A stretch of DNA of 64,000 nt from Amorphus sp040750475 (GCF_040750475.1 NZ_JABJVY010000007.1:1-64000); one strand, 5' to 3'. Positions 1-8,328 are shown, numbered from the stretch's first letter. A program made the numbers and translations. The notes: generated from the sequence alone by a model not told the origin.

Positions 1-133
1 CCCTTTTGTGCTTGGGAGGCTGCGGCCTAACGCGCCGTGCGCGGCGAATTCGGAATGGCGGCTTTGCGCCGCTCTTGGGTCCAAGTTTTCCATATTTTCT
101 TCTCTAAAATACGTATATCAAAATCCTTCCCTT

Positions 134-481
134 ATGAATTCCACAAAACGACTCTGTATTGCAAGTATTATTGCGCTTATGTACGCTTCCGGCATGCCCG
201 CGCATGCAGAAGAGAGGTTTACGTCTGCCGAATTCATGAAATGGGCGGAGGCGAGTCGCAGCACCTACATCCGCACGGCGCTGATGACGGCCAATATGAT
301 TGCCATCGAGAACGACCAGACGCAGGCGGACTGCATCAGTAGCTGGTATTTTGAGGATTCGGACGGGCGGGATGAGATCATGTACCGGGCTATGGAGACG
401 TACCCGAGCTACCATCCCATTGGAATTATCATCGCCGTTGCCGAGAAACAGTGTGGTCTCTTCAAATACGGGAACGACTAG
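134..481 (+). CDS. Small exported hypothetical protein
   Basis: Encodes 115 aa beginning MNSTKRLCIASII, with a basic N-terminus, a hydrophobic core and an AHA-type signal peptidase site near residue 25, so the product is probably periplasmic. The mature part has two cysteines and no recognisable domain. The open frame reaches further upstream to base 8, but only the ATG at 134 gives a proper signal peptide. Its TAG stop shares the palindrome CTAG with the stop of the convergent gene 478-1221. Function unknown; it lies at the window edge inside the mobile element. Confidence 0.55.
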   Translation: MNSTKRLCIASIIALMYASGMPAHAEERFTSAEFMKWAEASRSTYIRTALMTANMIAIENDQTQADCISSWYFEDSDGRDEIMYRAMETYPSYHPIGIIIAVAEKQCGLFKYGND

Positions 482-1221
482 AGCCCCGCGAGGTCCGGCT
501 TCGCTGCTGAAAAGGACTGAGTGGAAGCAACCGGTTCGGGTTGTTCTCGAGGCGCATAGCCAGACCCGATCTCTTCAATCCGATCCTGCAGGACGTTGAC
601 CCGTTCTTTCGATGGCGGGTCGTCCTGGTCTGTCAGCTCTTCCCGGATGTCACCGAGTTCGACCTGATCGCGCCGAATGTCGGCGACAGCGTCGTTTGCA
701 GCGCCCAGTCCATCACGCTGCTCGACGAATAGCTCATAGCTCGGCTCGTTGCCTTGCCATTCCAGGGTAGCGGCCAGAACCGGATCGATGGCCTCGCCAT
801 CTTCGGAGCGCACCACGCCTTCCGCATCCATGAACACGGCGGTGCCGTCCGGCAGCTTCATTGCGTTTTCGAGTGTGTCGTCCAGAATGCTCTGCGCGGT
901 TTCGGCGCGTTCGAGCGCCTGTTCCAAGGCCCGGTCGACGGCCCTCTCCGCATCCGCCAAAGCGTTCATCGCGCCTTCGTAGGCTCGCGCATATGCCGGG
1001 TCGTTCAGCATCATCCAATCCAGCGCAGACATCGACGATCCGCCGCGGCTTCCGTCGCCCCTACCTTCACGCAAAGCCTCGCGCGCTTCGGGGCTCAAAA
1101 ACCGACCAATCCGCCCAACCTCAACACCCGCCAGCTCCCGCTGCGAGTCGTCAAAATCCAACTGCCGCTGCGCATCCTTCTGCGCGCGGACAATGTCATT
1201 GAAGGCGTTCGTGTAATCCAT
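478..1221 (-). CDS. Helical hypothetical protein of the mobile element
   Basis: Encodes 247 aa, acidic, rich in Ala, Glu, Asp and Arg, with long predicted helices around residues 80-125 (many Ala/Glu/Arg repeats, possible coiled coil) and 170-215. No signal peptide, membrane segment or catalytic motif is visible. The ATG at 1221 follows a GAGAG run at close distance. It is transcribed in the same direction as the HTH gene upstream (1294-1938), with an AT-rich gap of 72 nt between them. Likely specific to this integrative element; function not recognised. Confidence 0.6.
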   Translation of the reverse strand: MDYTNAFNDIVRAQKDAQRQLDFDDSQRELAGVEVGRIGRFLSPEAREALREGRGDGSRGGSSMSALDWMMLNDPAYARAYEGAMNALADAERAVDRALEQALERAETAQSILDDTLENAMKLPDGTAVFMDAEGVVRSEDGEAIDPVLAATLEWQGNEPSYELFVEQRDGLGAANDAVADIRRDQVELGDIREELTDQDDPPSKERVNVLQDRIEEIGSGYAPREQPEPVASTQSFSAAKPDLAGL

Positions 1222-1293
1222 CTCTCGTCTGTCGCATCATGTGACGCTGCCCCCGTTCGTTGTTCTTCTGATCAATATTATAAGTTGTATTGC

Positions 1294-1938
1294 TTAATTC
1301 TTTATTAAGGATTTTTGCTTTTGGCGCCGGACAAATCGCTTCTTTCTTCCTGTTGGCTCAGTGCGCTCAACCTGCTTGCTCGCCGTGCGGTAGTTCCGCC
1401 ACTCGGCTTCAACGGCTGCCGTGGCGCGCTCCAGGAACGGCTGCCAGGTCTCGTCGGCTTCGGCCTTTTCCTGAGCCCGGTGGTGGATGAGTTGAGCGCG
1501 GGCATAGCGGACATAGGCGCGAAGCCGGTTCTGCTGCGCCAGGGAGAGGTCCGGGGAAACATCAAGCGGACCGGTCAGGGCGATGATTTTGCGCAGATGC
1601 CGCAGGACCAGACCTGAGGGCCATTCATTGTACCAGTCCAAGGCCTCGGCAGCGTGAGCGAAGATGTTGTCCGGCCCGAGCCCGCGTCTTCGCCGGAGCT
1701 GCGCCCGTAACTCCGGCTCGAAGTGGGGCGCGTCGATTGAGAGCGCCCCGTCCCGGTAATAGCGCGCGAGGATCAGACGCCAGCGGATGCGCGTGTACTG
1801 CTCATAGACGGTGTTGAGCGAGAGACCGGCCTTTCGGGCGGCCTCTTTGGGCGGAATCCGCTCCGCATAGCAGCGCAAAAGCGTATCCGCCTGAGCGGGA
1901 GGAACCCGGGCCCTAGGGCTGAGGATCGGCTCTGACAT
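1294..1938 (-). CDS. HTH DNA-binding protein of the mobile element
   Basis: Encodes 214 aa. Residues about 28-52 (PPKEAARKAGLSLNTVYEQY) read as a helix-turn-helix of the recombinase/sigma-70 region 4 kind. The C-terminus is very basic (RKKRFVRRQKQK), which fits nucleic-acid binding. The middle is helical with no other recognised domain. It sits upstream of and co-directional with 478-1221, so it may control element maintenance or transfer genes, but this is inferred from the HTH only. Product begins MSEPILSPRARVPP at the ATG at 1938. Confidence 0.6.
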   Translation of the reverse strand: MSEPILSPRARVPPAQADTLLRCYAERIPPKEAARKAGLSLNTVYEQYTRIRWRLILARYYRDGALSIDAPHFEPELRAQLRRRRGLGPDNIFAHAAEALDWYNEWPSGLVLRHLRKIIALTGPLDVSPDLSLAQQNRLRAYVRYARAQLIHHRAQEKAEADETWQPFLERATAAVEAEWRNYRTASKQVERTEPTGRKKRFVRRQKQKSLIKN

Positions 1939-2168
1939 CGCGCGCCGTGGCTCTCAACTGCGACAAGGAAAGAATATATAAGTCAGAAAATTATTGGAAT
2001 AAATCCGCGCCTGTCTTGGTATATTGGAAGGGGCAGGCGTTGCGCGGTGTTGATCGCCGCGCCATCCTCAAGAAACCGATCTTCGCCGTCCTCCCCGCAA
2101 GAGCCAAAGGTTTTTCAGGCCGCAGTGCGTCTGAAGCCTTGGTTCCAGCGGCAAACGGAGGATGTCCG

Positions 2169-2597
2169 ATGATCTATTGTCCCTTGTGCGGCCACAAATT
2201 CGAGCTTCGCGATCGGCCAGAGGCCTCGAACGACGATTTCGGCGTCGTGCGCATGCCGGACGATCGCCAGCTCTTGCGCGCCGCGCATTACCAGCACCTG
2301 GCGAAGCGGCTGGCCGACCTGCCAGTGTCGAGCCGGGAGGTGCCGAACTGGATCGCCGACACGATCTGGACCTTCCCCGGTACGATCCTCGCCGCCGACG
2401 GCACGCCATTCGAGCTGGAGCCCGAGGGCATCGATGCCGCGTTCAGCGAGGACGGCTCCTTCCGCTGGATCAGGTCCTTCCGTGCCCATGCCGATCAACC
2501 ACTGAAACAAAGCCCGCAGACCCGGCTGCTCGCGCGGCTGCGGCTGATCGATCTCGCTTTCCGCATCGCTGACTTTCAGGCGCCTTCGCGCGGCTGA
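2169..2597 (+). CDS. Zinc-ribbon-like hypothetical protein
   Basis: Encodes 142 aa beginning MIYCPLCGHKFELR. The CPLC pair at residues 4-7 resembles half of a zinc ribbon, although no second CxxC pair is visible, so metal binding would need a partner or other ligands. The frame is open back to 1947, but the ATG at 2169 has a strong GGAGG seven bases upstream. It is the first gene of a plus-strand run leading to the coupling protein. A hairpin (2653-2675) follows it. No function is recognised. Confidence 0.6.
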   Translation: MIYCPLCGHKFELRDRPEASNDDFGVVRMPDDRQLLRAAHYQHLAKRLADLPVSSREVPNWIADTIWTFPGTILAADGTPFELEPEGIDAAFSEDGSFRWIRSFRAHADQPLKQSPQTRLLARLRLIDLAFRIADFQAPSRG

Positions 2598-2652
2598 TGC
2601 TTTTCCGGAAGTAGGCCCGCAGGCCGCCCCGGAGAGGCGCAGAACGCAAGGG

Positions 2653-2677
2653 AGGGTGCGGGTCGTCCGCACCCTTT
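2653..2677 (+). terminator. Hairpin, terminator- or attenuator-like
   Basis: AGGGTGCGG (2653-2661), loop GTCGT, CCGCACCCT (2667-2675): a perfect 9-bp stem followed by TT. The T-run is short, so termination may be partial. It ends only 25 nt before the start of the next gene, leaving little room for a separate promoter. Confidence 0.5.
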
Positions 2678-2700
2678 CCAAGCGGAACCGGGAGCGATCC

Positions 2701-2997
2701 ATGTTCAACAAGGAAGACCACAAGCAGGCGGCCCGGAGCGTCTTCATGAGCTCCATCGAGTGGCTCGCCAACATCGGGGCGGTCGTCGCGACCTTCCTTC
2801 TCCTGCCGTTCACCTACGAATGGAGCATGCACTTCATCGAGCCGTTCACCCGCCGCCATTACGGCGACGAGCTGCTCGGAGCCGTGTCCGTGATCTGGCT
2901 CGGCGTCGTCGTCCTGTTCCTTTTCTTCATCGCGCGCATGTCCATCGGCACCGCCCTCGTCATGGGCGGCCTCGCCGTTGCCGTGCGCTTCCTCTGA
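2701..2997 (+). CDS. Small integral membrane protein upstream of coupling protein
   Basis: Encodes 98 aa starting MFNKEDHKQAARSV. A hydrophobic segment around residues 20-38 and one or two more around 60-95 (LLGAVSVIWLGVVVLFLFF and a second stretch near the C-terminus) predict an inner-membrane protein with two or three spanning helices. The ATG at 2701 follows GGGAG at normal spacing. It lies between two hairpins and upstream of a coupling protein that has no membrane segment of its own. It may therefore help anchor that ATPase, but this is an inference from context. Confidence 0.6.
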   Translation: MFNKEDHKQAARSVFMSSIEWLANIGAVVATFLLLPFTYEWSMHFIEPFTRRHYGDELLGAVSVIWLGVVVLFLFFIARMSIGTALVMGGLAVAVRFL

Positions 2998-3024
2998 CCC
3001 CCAAGCCATCGAAAGGAGACCGTC

Positions 3025-3180
3025 ATGGCCAAGCGAGAATACGAGCGCATCGGCAGCCACCGGATCGATCTCTACCGGCCCAAGCCGAAACCGAAGAAGA
3101 GCTTCGACTGGGAGGCCCTGTTCGGCGGGGTGGTCCTGCTCTTCATCCTGATCGGGGTGCTCGGCAGCTGCGCCGGGTAA
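3025..3180 (+). CDS. 51-aa single-pass membrane protein
   Basis: Encodes 51 aa beginning MAKREYERIGSHRIDLYRP. A basic, proline/lysine-rich N-terminal half (KPKPKK) precedes one hydrophobic helix at about residues 34-50 ending in LGSCAG. The ATG at 3025 has an excellent AAGGAG Shine-Dalgarno seven bases upstream, and the gene fits neatly between the membrane protein before it and the terminator-like hairpin after it. The positive-inside rule predicts a cytoplasmic N-terminus. Function unknown; a candidate small partner of the coupling protein. Confidence 0.55.
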   Translation: MAKREYERIGSHRIDLYRPKPKPKKSFDWEALFGGVVLLFILIGVLGSCAG

Positions 3181-3200
3181 CCACACCAAACCTTCATTGA

Positions 3201-3224
3201 GGGGCACCTGCGGGTGCCCCTTTT
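3201..3224 (+). terminator. Rho-independent terminator or attenuator
   Basis: GGGGCACC (3201-3208), loop TGCG, GGTGCCCC (3213-3220), then TTTT. This is a good intrinsic terminator, but it lies just 19 nt before the ATG of the coupling-protein gene at 3244. That leaves no space for a normal promoter between them, so read-through or regulated termination is likely. Confidence 0.7.
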
Positions 3225-3243
3225 CGTTTGAGGAGAGGCAACG

Positions 3244-4869
3244 ATGAATTCTCACAACGAGACCTACCGTTTCGGCAGCGCCCGCTGGGCCAACGAGGAT
3301 GAGGTTCGTGACGCCGGGCTCTTCGCCAAGTCCGGCCCGCAAATCGGCTACTGGGAGCGCACGCCGCTCCGCTTCGAGAGCGACGCCCCGATGCTTACCA
3401 TCGGCGGGGCGGGCTCCGGCAAAACCCGCGATCTGCTCGCCTATGCCGTCTGCAATTCGCCGGGCCAGCGCATGGCCATCATGGACCCGCGCGGCGAGCT
3501 CGCCGCGATCTCCATGATCGCCCACGCCCATCACCGCGAACATGCCTATACCTGGAACCCGATGCGGATCGCGGGGCTGCCGTCCCACAGCTGCAACCCG
3601 CTCGATATCCTCGACCCGGCAGCCCTGACCTTCCATTCCGACTGCAAGTTCATCGCCGAAAGCCTGATCCCGCTCTCCGGCTCAGCCAACGGGCATTATT
3701 TCGAGCTGCGGGCACGGGAATGGCTGGAGGCGCTCCTCAAGCATCATGTCGAGCGCCATGGCCGGATCACGCTCCCCGATCTCGCCCGGCTGATCGACAC
3801 CATCGAGGCGAACCCCCAAGCCTGGGCCGATCAGCTTTCGGCCATGCTCGCCTCGGCCCACGACTCCGTCCGCCGCGCCGCCGGCGAGATGCTGGTCAAG
3901 CAGCAGGACAGCCCGAAGGAGTTCGGCGCAATCCTGGGCGAGATCTACGCCCACACCTCCTTCCTGTCCGACCCCGTGCTGCTCCCCGCCCTCGACGGCG
4001 GCGACTTCTCGCTCTCCGTCCTGACCGACCCGGCCCACGCCGTGAAGGTGTTCTTCAACGTGCCAGCAGAGTATCTGGGCCTGTGGTCGCCGCTGATCCG
4101 GCTCTTCTTCACCGTCACGATGCTCTACAAGTCCCGCGCGCCGGATCGCCCCCGCATCCTGCTTCTGGTCGACGAGGCGGGTCAGCTTGGGCGGTTCGAG
4201 GCGCTGCTGCGCGCCTTCACCTACGGACGCGGCGCGGGCGTGCGTGCCTGGGCGATCTTCCAGGACGTTGGCCAGATCGTCCGCAACTTCGACCGGAGCG
4301 CGCTCCAGGGCTTCCTGGGCTCGGCGCAGATGCGCCAATTCTTCGGCGTGCGCGACTACGAGACGGCGGAGCTGGTCTCGTCCATGCTCGGCCAGGAAAC
4401 CCTCAGCTACGACGACACGCTCGCCCAGGGCGAGGCCCGGATGAAGAAACAGGCAATCGCCTGGCACCTGCTCGACGGACAATCCCCGTTCGACATCGCC
4501 CACGAGTACGCGCATCTGAGCAAGGCGAGCGTCCACCGCACCAAGCAGCAACGCCCCCTGATGACGCCCGACGAAATCCTGTCTCTGCCGGAGGACAGGC
4601 AAATCCTGTTCGTCTCGGGCCACAACCTGCCGCCGCTTCTCGCCTGGAAGCATCCGTACTTCTCACGTCAAGCGCGCTGCGAAATGGCGGGCAAGTTCCT
4701 GCCGAACCCTTACCATCCGCCGACGGACCACATCCGCATTCCCACGGCGATCTTCTCCCGCTGGGCCAGGGTCGTCACCGAGCCGGTGCCCGCCGCGTTC
4801 GCCGACTTCCCGCAGTATCGGGAGGGAATGTGGAGCTATGTGAGGGGGTGGGAGCCGAGGGTGTGTTGA
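3244..4869 (+). CDS. Type IV coupling protein (VirD4/TraG-like) without membrane domain
   Basis: Encodes 541 aa, an ATPase that delivers the relaxase-DNA complex to a type IV secretion channel. Walker A GGAGSGKT lies at residues 54-61 and Walker B ILLLVDEAGQLG around 305-316, with the DE pair at 310-311. The region between is typical of the VirD4/TraG DNA-transfer family, including a TraG-like C-terminal part. VirD4 proteins usually start with two transmembrane helices. Here the N-terminus is soluble and the Walker A comes very early, so the membrane anchor is missing or supplied by another protein, perhaps one of the two small membrane proteins directly upstream. Start at 3244 is fixed by GAGGAGAGG. 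Confidence 0.88.
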   Translation: MNSHNETYRFGSARWANEDEVRDAGLFAKSGPQIGYWERTPLRFESDAPMLTIGGAGSGKTRDLLAYAVCNSPGQRMAIMDPRGELAAISMIAHAHHREHAYTWNPMRIAGLPSHSCNPLDILDPAALTFHSDCKFIAESLIPLSGSANGHYFELRAREWLEALLKHHVERHGRITLPDLARLIDTIEANPQAWADQLSAMLASAHDSVRRAAGEMLVKQQDSPKEFGAILGEIYAHTSFLSDPVLLPALDGGDFSLSVLTDPAHAVKVFFNVPAEYLGLWSPLIRLFFTVTMLYKSRAPDRPRILLLVDEAGQLGRFEALLRAFTYGRGAGVRAWAIFQDVGQIVRNFDRSALQGFLGSAQMRQFFGVRDYETAELVSSMLGQETLSYDDTLAQGEARMKKQAIAWHLLDGQSPFDIAHEYAHLSKASVHRTKQQRPLMTPDEILSLPEDRQILFVSGHNLPPLLAWKHPYFSRQARCEMAGKFLPNPYHPPTDHIRIPTAIFSRWARVVTEPVPAAFADFPQYREGMWSYVRGWEPRVC

Positions 4870-5097
4870 AATATCTCAGCCGGTCGCCGATCCGGCCCGA
4901 AATCTGTGCCCAACAATCTATTTTGTGATGATTATTCGTAGAATCCCTCGAACTATAAGGTTGAAACGCACGGCACTTTGCTAAACTGCGGAATCAACGC
5001 TACAGTCACCCCCCGGGCCGAATTAGAGACGGCGCGGCCCTCGAAGCCTTTAAGCTTCTGCATTGCATCATTTTTTCTAAACGAAAGAGTTGCGCTA

Positions 5098-7578
5098 GTG
5101 ATCGCAAGATTGCCATCCAAGAACCGCTACGCTACTCCTATTTTTGATACGGCAGAACTCCGCACGGAAAGTGATGTGGAGCAAAAATTAATTTATCCAT
5201 TTCTTACTCATTCCAGCTATTTAAGTTTGTCGTCAGCTTGGGTTCGCACTAAGGAATATATGTCGCCTACTCATATTGATAAAACAGCCGGAAAGAAGCA
5301 CGGCTATTATCCCGATTACTCAATCTGGCTTGGTGGAATACCGCTAGTTATTATAGAGGCAAAAATGGCGGACACGGCACTCGAATTAGCACTTCGAGAG
5401 GCCCGTCTCTATGCTTTAGAAATCAACAAACGCTATCCGCCGAACATCAATCCTATTGGCTTCGTTTTTGCCTGCAACGGCGACGAGATGGCGCTAAGTC
5501 CTTCGGATAGCGAACAAGAAATATTGCGGTTCGAATCCGTCGCAGCGCAACCTGGCTCAGCGATATTAGAAACCCTAATAAGCTCCATTGGGAGATCGGC
5601 CTTAGAGGCCAAAGCAAACCGGTTGTCGGCGCACTTCCAGGTTCGAAGCGCTTTCAGTACAGCCTCATTTATGGGTGGCCAGGGTCGACTAAATGAGCAG
5701 CTTGGTGTCAATGAGTTTGCCGAACCTCTATTCCCGACACTCACTAAGTATTTTGGAGCGACCTCTGAAGAGACGCCTGACGAGGTAATAGACAGGGCGT
5801 ATGTTACATCCGATGAGCTTGGTCGATACGAAGGCGTGCTTGAGACTTATCTAAAAGCAAAAACGCCTCAAATTGCGGGGAACCAACTCCGACCGATTGA
5901 GACAAGTAAACGACAAGCGTCGGGAATTTCGACGGAGGTGCAAAAATTTTCACAGAATCCGAAATATTATAGTAGGGTTCAGTTAATTGTTGGGGCTGTC
6001 GGTTCTGGGAAGAGTACTTTTATTCGACGGTACTATAGAAAATTGATGTCTGATGAAGTCAATATGAGGACGCGCTGGGCGTTTATCGACTTCAATGTTT
6101 TTCCTCCCGGTGAAAATATTCAAAATTGGATCGCTTACCAATTCCTGGGTTCATTTTCTGAAGTGAACCAGATTGAGCTGCATGACTATGATTTGATTGA
6201 GGCTGTCTTCTCTCATGAGCTTAGGCGTTTTGATCAGGGTGCGAACAAGAGGCTTTCAGAAATCGATCCAGCCGAGTTTGAGAGGCGGAGGTCAACGTAC
6301 CTTGACGGCCTGACGCAGAACCCTGTCGACTTTGCCAGATGTGCGGCGAGATATTTTTCCGGAGAAAAGGGTCTCGGCTTGGTTGTCGCATTTGACAATG
6401 TCGACAAGCGATCGCGAGATTTGCAGCTTTCAATTTTTGAGGGAGCTCAATGGTTTAAGGATCTTACGAGGGCGCTGGTACTAGTGAATTTGAGAGACTC
6501 AACGTTTGCCGCCCATCGTGATGAACCTCCGTTAGATGCGTTCGTCAATGCCATAAATTTCTATGTCCATCCGCCCCGGTTCGCGCAGGTTATCCGAAAG
6601 CGACTGGAGTTGGTCTTGGAAGTAATTCCCGACGAGGTGGATAAGAAACAAGAATATTATCTCTCCAGCGGCTACAAGGTGCAGTATCCTGCGTCCCGTC
6701 TCGGTGAATTCCTTATGACAATATATTTATCTTTATTTGATCAGAGGTCACTGAAAGTGGCCTCGGCACTTGAGGCGCTGGTTGCAAAGGATGTTCGTCG
6801 GGCGCTTGGTATGTTTGCCGATATTTTGGTATCTCCCCACATTCCGACCGATCAGATTACTGGGACGGTGTTGACGGATGGGGCTTATCGAATTCAAGAA
6901 TTTAGAATTATTCGGGCTCTAATGAGGCAAAGAAATAGGTATTATAACGGAAGCACTAGCTATATAAAAAATATTATGGATTTAGATCAGGAGCACGCAA
7001 GGCCTAGCAATTTTCTATACTGTGACATATTGGAGTACATGATTAGAAATCGGAAGGCTCGTATCGATTTTGCTCAAGAGGGTTACGCTACAATCGCTAC
7101 TATTAAAAAGAAAATGAGTATGGGTGGTTACGACGATGATGATGTTTCGTCGAGTGTCCGAACTCTAATTGAATGGGGTTTGCTTGAGCCTGAGAGTCTC
7201 GTTGTCGACATTTTGACGGATGAGGATGCTGTCAGAGTTCACGCAACAGGTTTCATTCATATGAGATTTTTTATTGAACGAGTGGAGTATGCAGTCAGTG
7301 CGACCGCGGATATGAGGTTTTTGTCTCGGCAGGTTGCAGAGGAGATTGGGCGCATTTGGGCTGGGCAAGGGAAAAATGACGACCTTTCTCGTTCGATGAA
7401 GCGCAAGGTACTGAGTACTCTAAAATCTTACTTAAGCGAAGAATATAATAAAAGGTGCCGAAGGCATGCGTTTTACGAAGAGGTGGGGCTTGGAGGTAAG
7501 GTTTTATTAGATTCGCTTGATCGGGCGTTGGGGCATCTCGAACCTCAACGTGCGGGAGGCGGCATTTATCAGAGGTAG
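5098..7578 (+). CDS. PD-(D/E)XK nuclease-like domain fused to P-loop ATPase, candidate defence protein
   Basis: Encodes about 826 aa from a GTG at 5098 (GAAAGAG upstream); a TTG at 4978 would add 40 residues. Residues 15-150 look like the type I restriction HsdR N-terminal fold: a helix with E28, then PD at 72-73 and IEAK at 86-89, matching the D...ExK catalytic core of PD-(D/E)XK nucleases. Walker A GAVGSGKST is at 299-307 and a Walker B-like FDNVD at 432-436. The C-terminal third may hold winged-helix-like elements but no clear repeats. The gene is clearly richer in A and T than its neighbours, pointing to separate acquisition. It sits as a single gene between the coupling protein and parDE, the position usual for cargo. 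An anti-phage or anti-plasmid role is inferred from architecture and location, not shown. Confidence 0.7.
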   Translation: MIARLPSKNRYATPIFDTAELRTESDVEQKLIYPFLTHSSYLSLSSAWVRTKEYMSPTHIDKTAGKKHGYYPDYSIWLGGIPLVIIEAKMADTALELALREARLYALEINKRYPPNINPIGFVFACNGDEMALSPSDSEQEILRFESVAAQPGSAILETLISSIGRSALEAKANRLSAHFQVRSAFSTASFMGGQGRLNEQLGVNEFAEPLFPTLTKYFGATSEETPDEVIDRAYVTSDELGRYEGVLETYLKAKTPQIAGNQLRPIETSKRQASGISTEVQKFSQNPKYYSRVQLIVGAVGSGKSTFIRRYYRKLMSDEVNMRTRWAFIDFNVFPPGENIQNWIAYQFLGSFSEVNQIELHDYDLIEAVFSHELRRFDQGANKRLSEIDPAEFERRRSTYLDGLTQNPVDFARCAARYFSGEKGLGLVVAFDNVDKRSRDLQLSIFEGAQWFKDLTRALVLVNLRDSTFAAHRDEPPLDAFVNAINFYVHPPRFAQVIRKRLELVLEVIPDEVDKKQEYYLSSGYKVQYPASRLGEFLMTIYLSLFDQRSLKVASALEALVAKDVRRALGMFADILVSPHIPTDQITGTVLTDGAYRIQEFRIIRALMRQRNRYYNGSTSYIKNIMDLDQEHARPSNFLYCDILEYMIRNRKARIDFAQEGYATIATIKKKMSMGGYDDDDVSSSVRTLIEWGLLEPESLVVDILTDEDAVRVHATGFIHMRFFIERVEYAVSATADMRFLSRQVAEEIGRIWAGQGKNDDLSRSMKRKVLSTLKSYLSEEYNKRCRRHAFYEEVGLGGKVLLDSLDRALGHLEPQRAGGGIYQR

Positions 7579-7628
7579 GTTTGACTGCAATGTTGTGATG
7601 CGTATTTTTTGCAGAAGTATTATTGTTT

Positions 7629-7920
7629 TCAAAAGTGCCTTGCCGGGTCCTGCTTGTCGCCGAGGACGCGGGGGATGAGGATATCGTCCCCCTTGGGGCC
7701 GGTAGTAGATCAAGTGCGAGCGGTATTCGTAGCGGCGCAGGCCGGGGCTGATGTGGCTGTAGTCGTTGCCCCAGCTCGGATGGTCGGCGAGAAGCCCGAA
7801 GCGGTCGTGCAGGCCGGTGATGTAGTCGCGGGCCGTCTCCAGCCCAAAATTCAGGACAGAATATTCGGTGATCGCGTCGATCTCGGCATCCGCCGTCGCT
7901 GTGAGCCTATAGGTTGCCAT
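7629..7920 (-). pseudogene. parE: ParE-type toxin with frameshift near the 3' end
   Basis: A RelE/ParE-superfamily toxin starting MATYRLTATADAEIDAITEY. The first 75 residues read well, ending in HLIYYRPQG, the usual late ParE motif. A run of five C at 7688-7692 (G on the coding strand) then throws the frame, and the annotated frame continues into unrelated sequence to 7507. Removing one base restores a C-terminus reading DDILIPRVLGDKQDPARHF, with a stop at 7629-7631 and a normal 96-aa length. Either a real inactivating or phase-variable indel or a sequencing error. It overlaps the antitoxin gene by 14 nt, so the pair is translationally coupled. ParE toxins of known function poison DNA gyrase. 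Confidence 0.8.
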
Positions 7921-8164
7921 CCCGCCTCAATCGGTCTTCCACGCGCTTCATGATGTCGGGAACGGTGGCCGTGCTCTCGCCGCTCGTCAGCGCCTCGTCG
8001 ATGAGCGACTTCAGCTCGCTCTCGGCGCGCCTGCGGTCCTGGTCGCGGCGGATCAGGTCGCGGAAATATTCGCTGTCGTTGCCATAGCGTCCGCTGTCGA
8101 TCTGGGATTTGACCCAGTCCTCCATCGCGCTCGGAATGGTGATCGTCTTTCGCATCATCGCCAT
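7907..8164 (-). CDS. parD: ParD-type antitoxin
   Basis: Encodes 85 aa beginning MAMMRKTITIPSAMEDWV. The N-terminus is a ribbon-helix-helix (RKTITIPSAMEDWVKSQI) that should bind the operon's own promoter; the C-terminal helix (around residues 45-75) should bind and neutralise ParE. The open frame extends upstream to 8215, but AAGGAG sits seven bases before the ATG at 8164. An inverted repeat and promoter lie directly upstream (8186-8223), as expected for autoregulation. The end overlaps the start of the toxin gene. Confidence 0.88.
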   Translation of the reverse strand: MAMMRKTITIPSAMEDWVKSQIDSGRYGNDSEYFRDLIRRDQDRRRAESELKSLIDEALTSGESTATVPDIMKRVEDRLRRDGNL

Positions 8165-8185
8165 GTGCGGTCTCCTTCTACATCC

Positions 8186-8223
8186 AGAATAGCATATGAC
8201 GAAAGTATGATGCAAATCATACT
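8186..8223 (-). promoter_or_regulatory. parDE promoter and operator
   Basis: AGTATGAT (8204-8211), spacer GCAA, ATCATACT (8216-8223): a perfect 8-bp inverted repeat about 40 nt upstream of parD. Read on the minus strand, TTGCAT (8210-8215) and TATTCT (8186-8191), 18 nt apart, make a plausible -35/-10 pair, and the repeat overlaps the -35. ParD ribbon-helix-helix antitoxins typically repress from such sites. The assignment is by pattern only. Confidence 0.6.
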
Positions 8224-8328
8224 ATGAGCGTTTGTCTCTGTGCGGCTTTCCGGATGTCGGCCCGCCACCGTGTGCTTTCTCCTTTCAGGATGACGGGTCC
8301 AATCCCTGAATTTGAGAGGAGATGCGCA

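Noticed and set aside
2470..3636. 388-aa open frame on the minus strand
   Set aside because: It runs opposite two small membrane genes, two hairpins and the coupling-protein start, all better supported. Its His/Asp/Glu-rich composition is that of an antisense frame.
4978..5097. TTG start that would add 40 residues to the nuclease-ATPase
   Set aside because: No Shine-Dalgarno, and the added residues do not look like part of the nuclease fold; GTG 5098 has GAAAGAG at good spacing. Not fully excluded.
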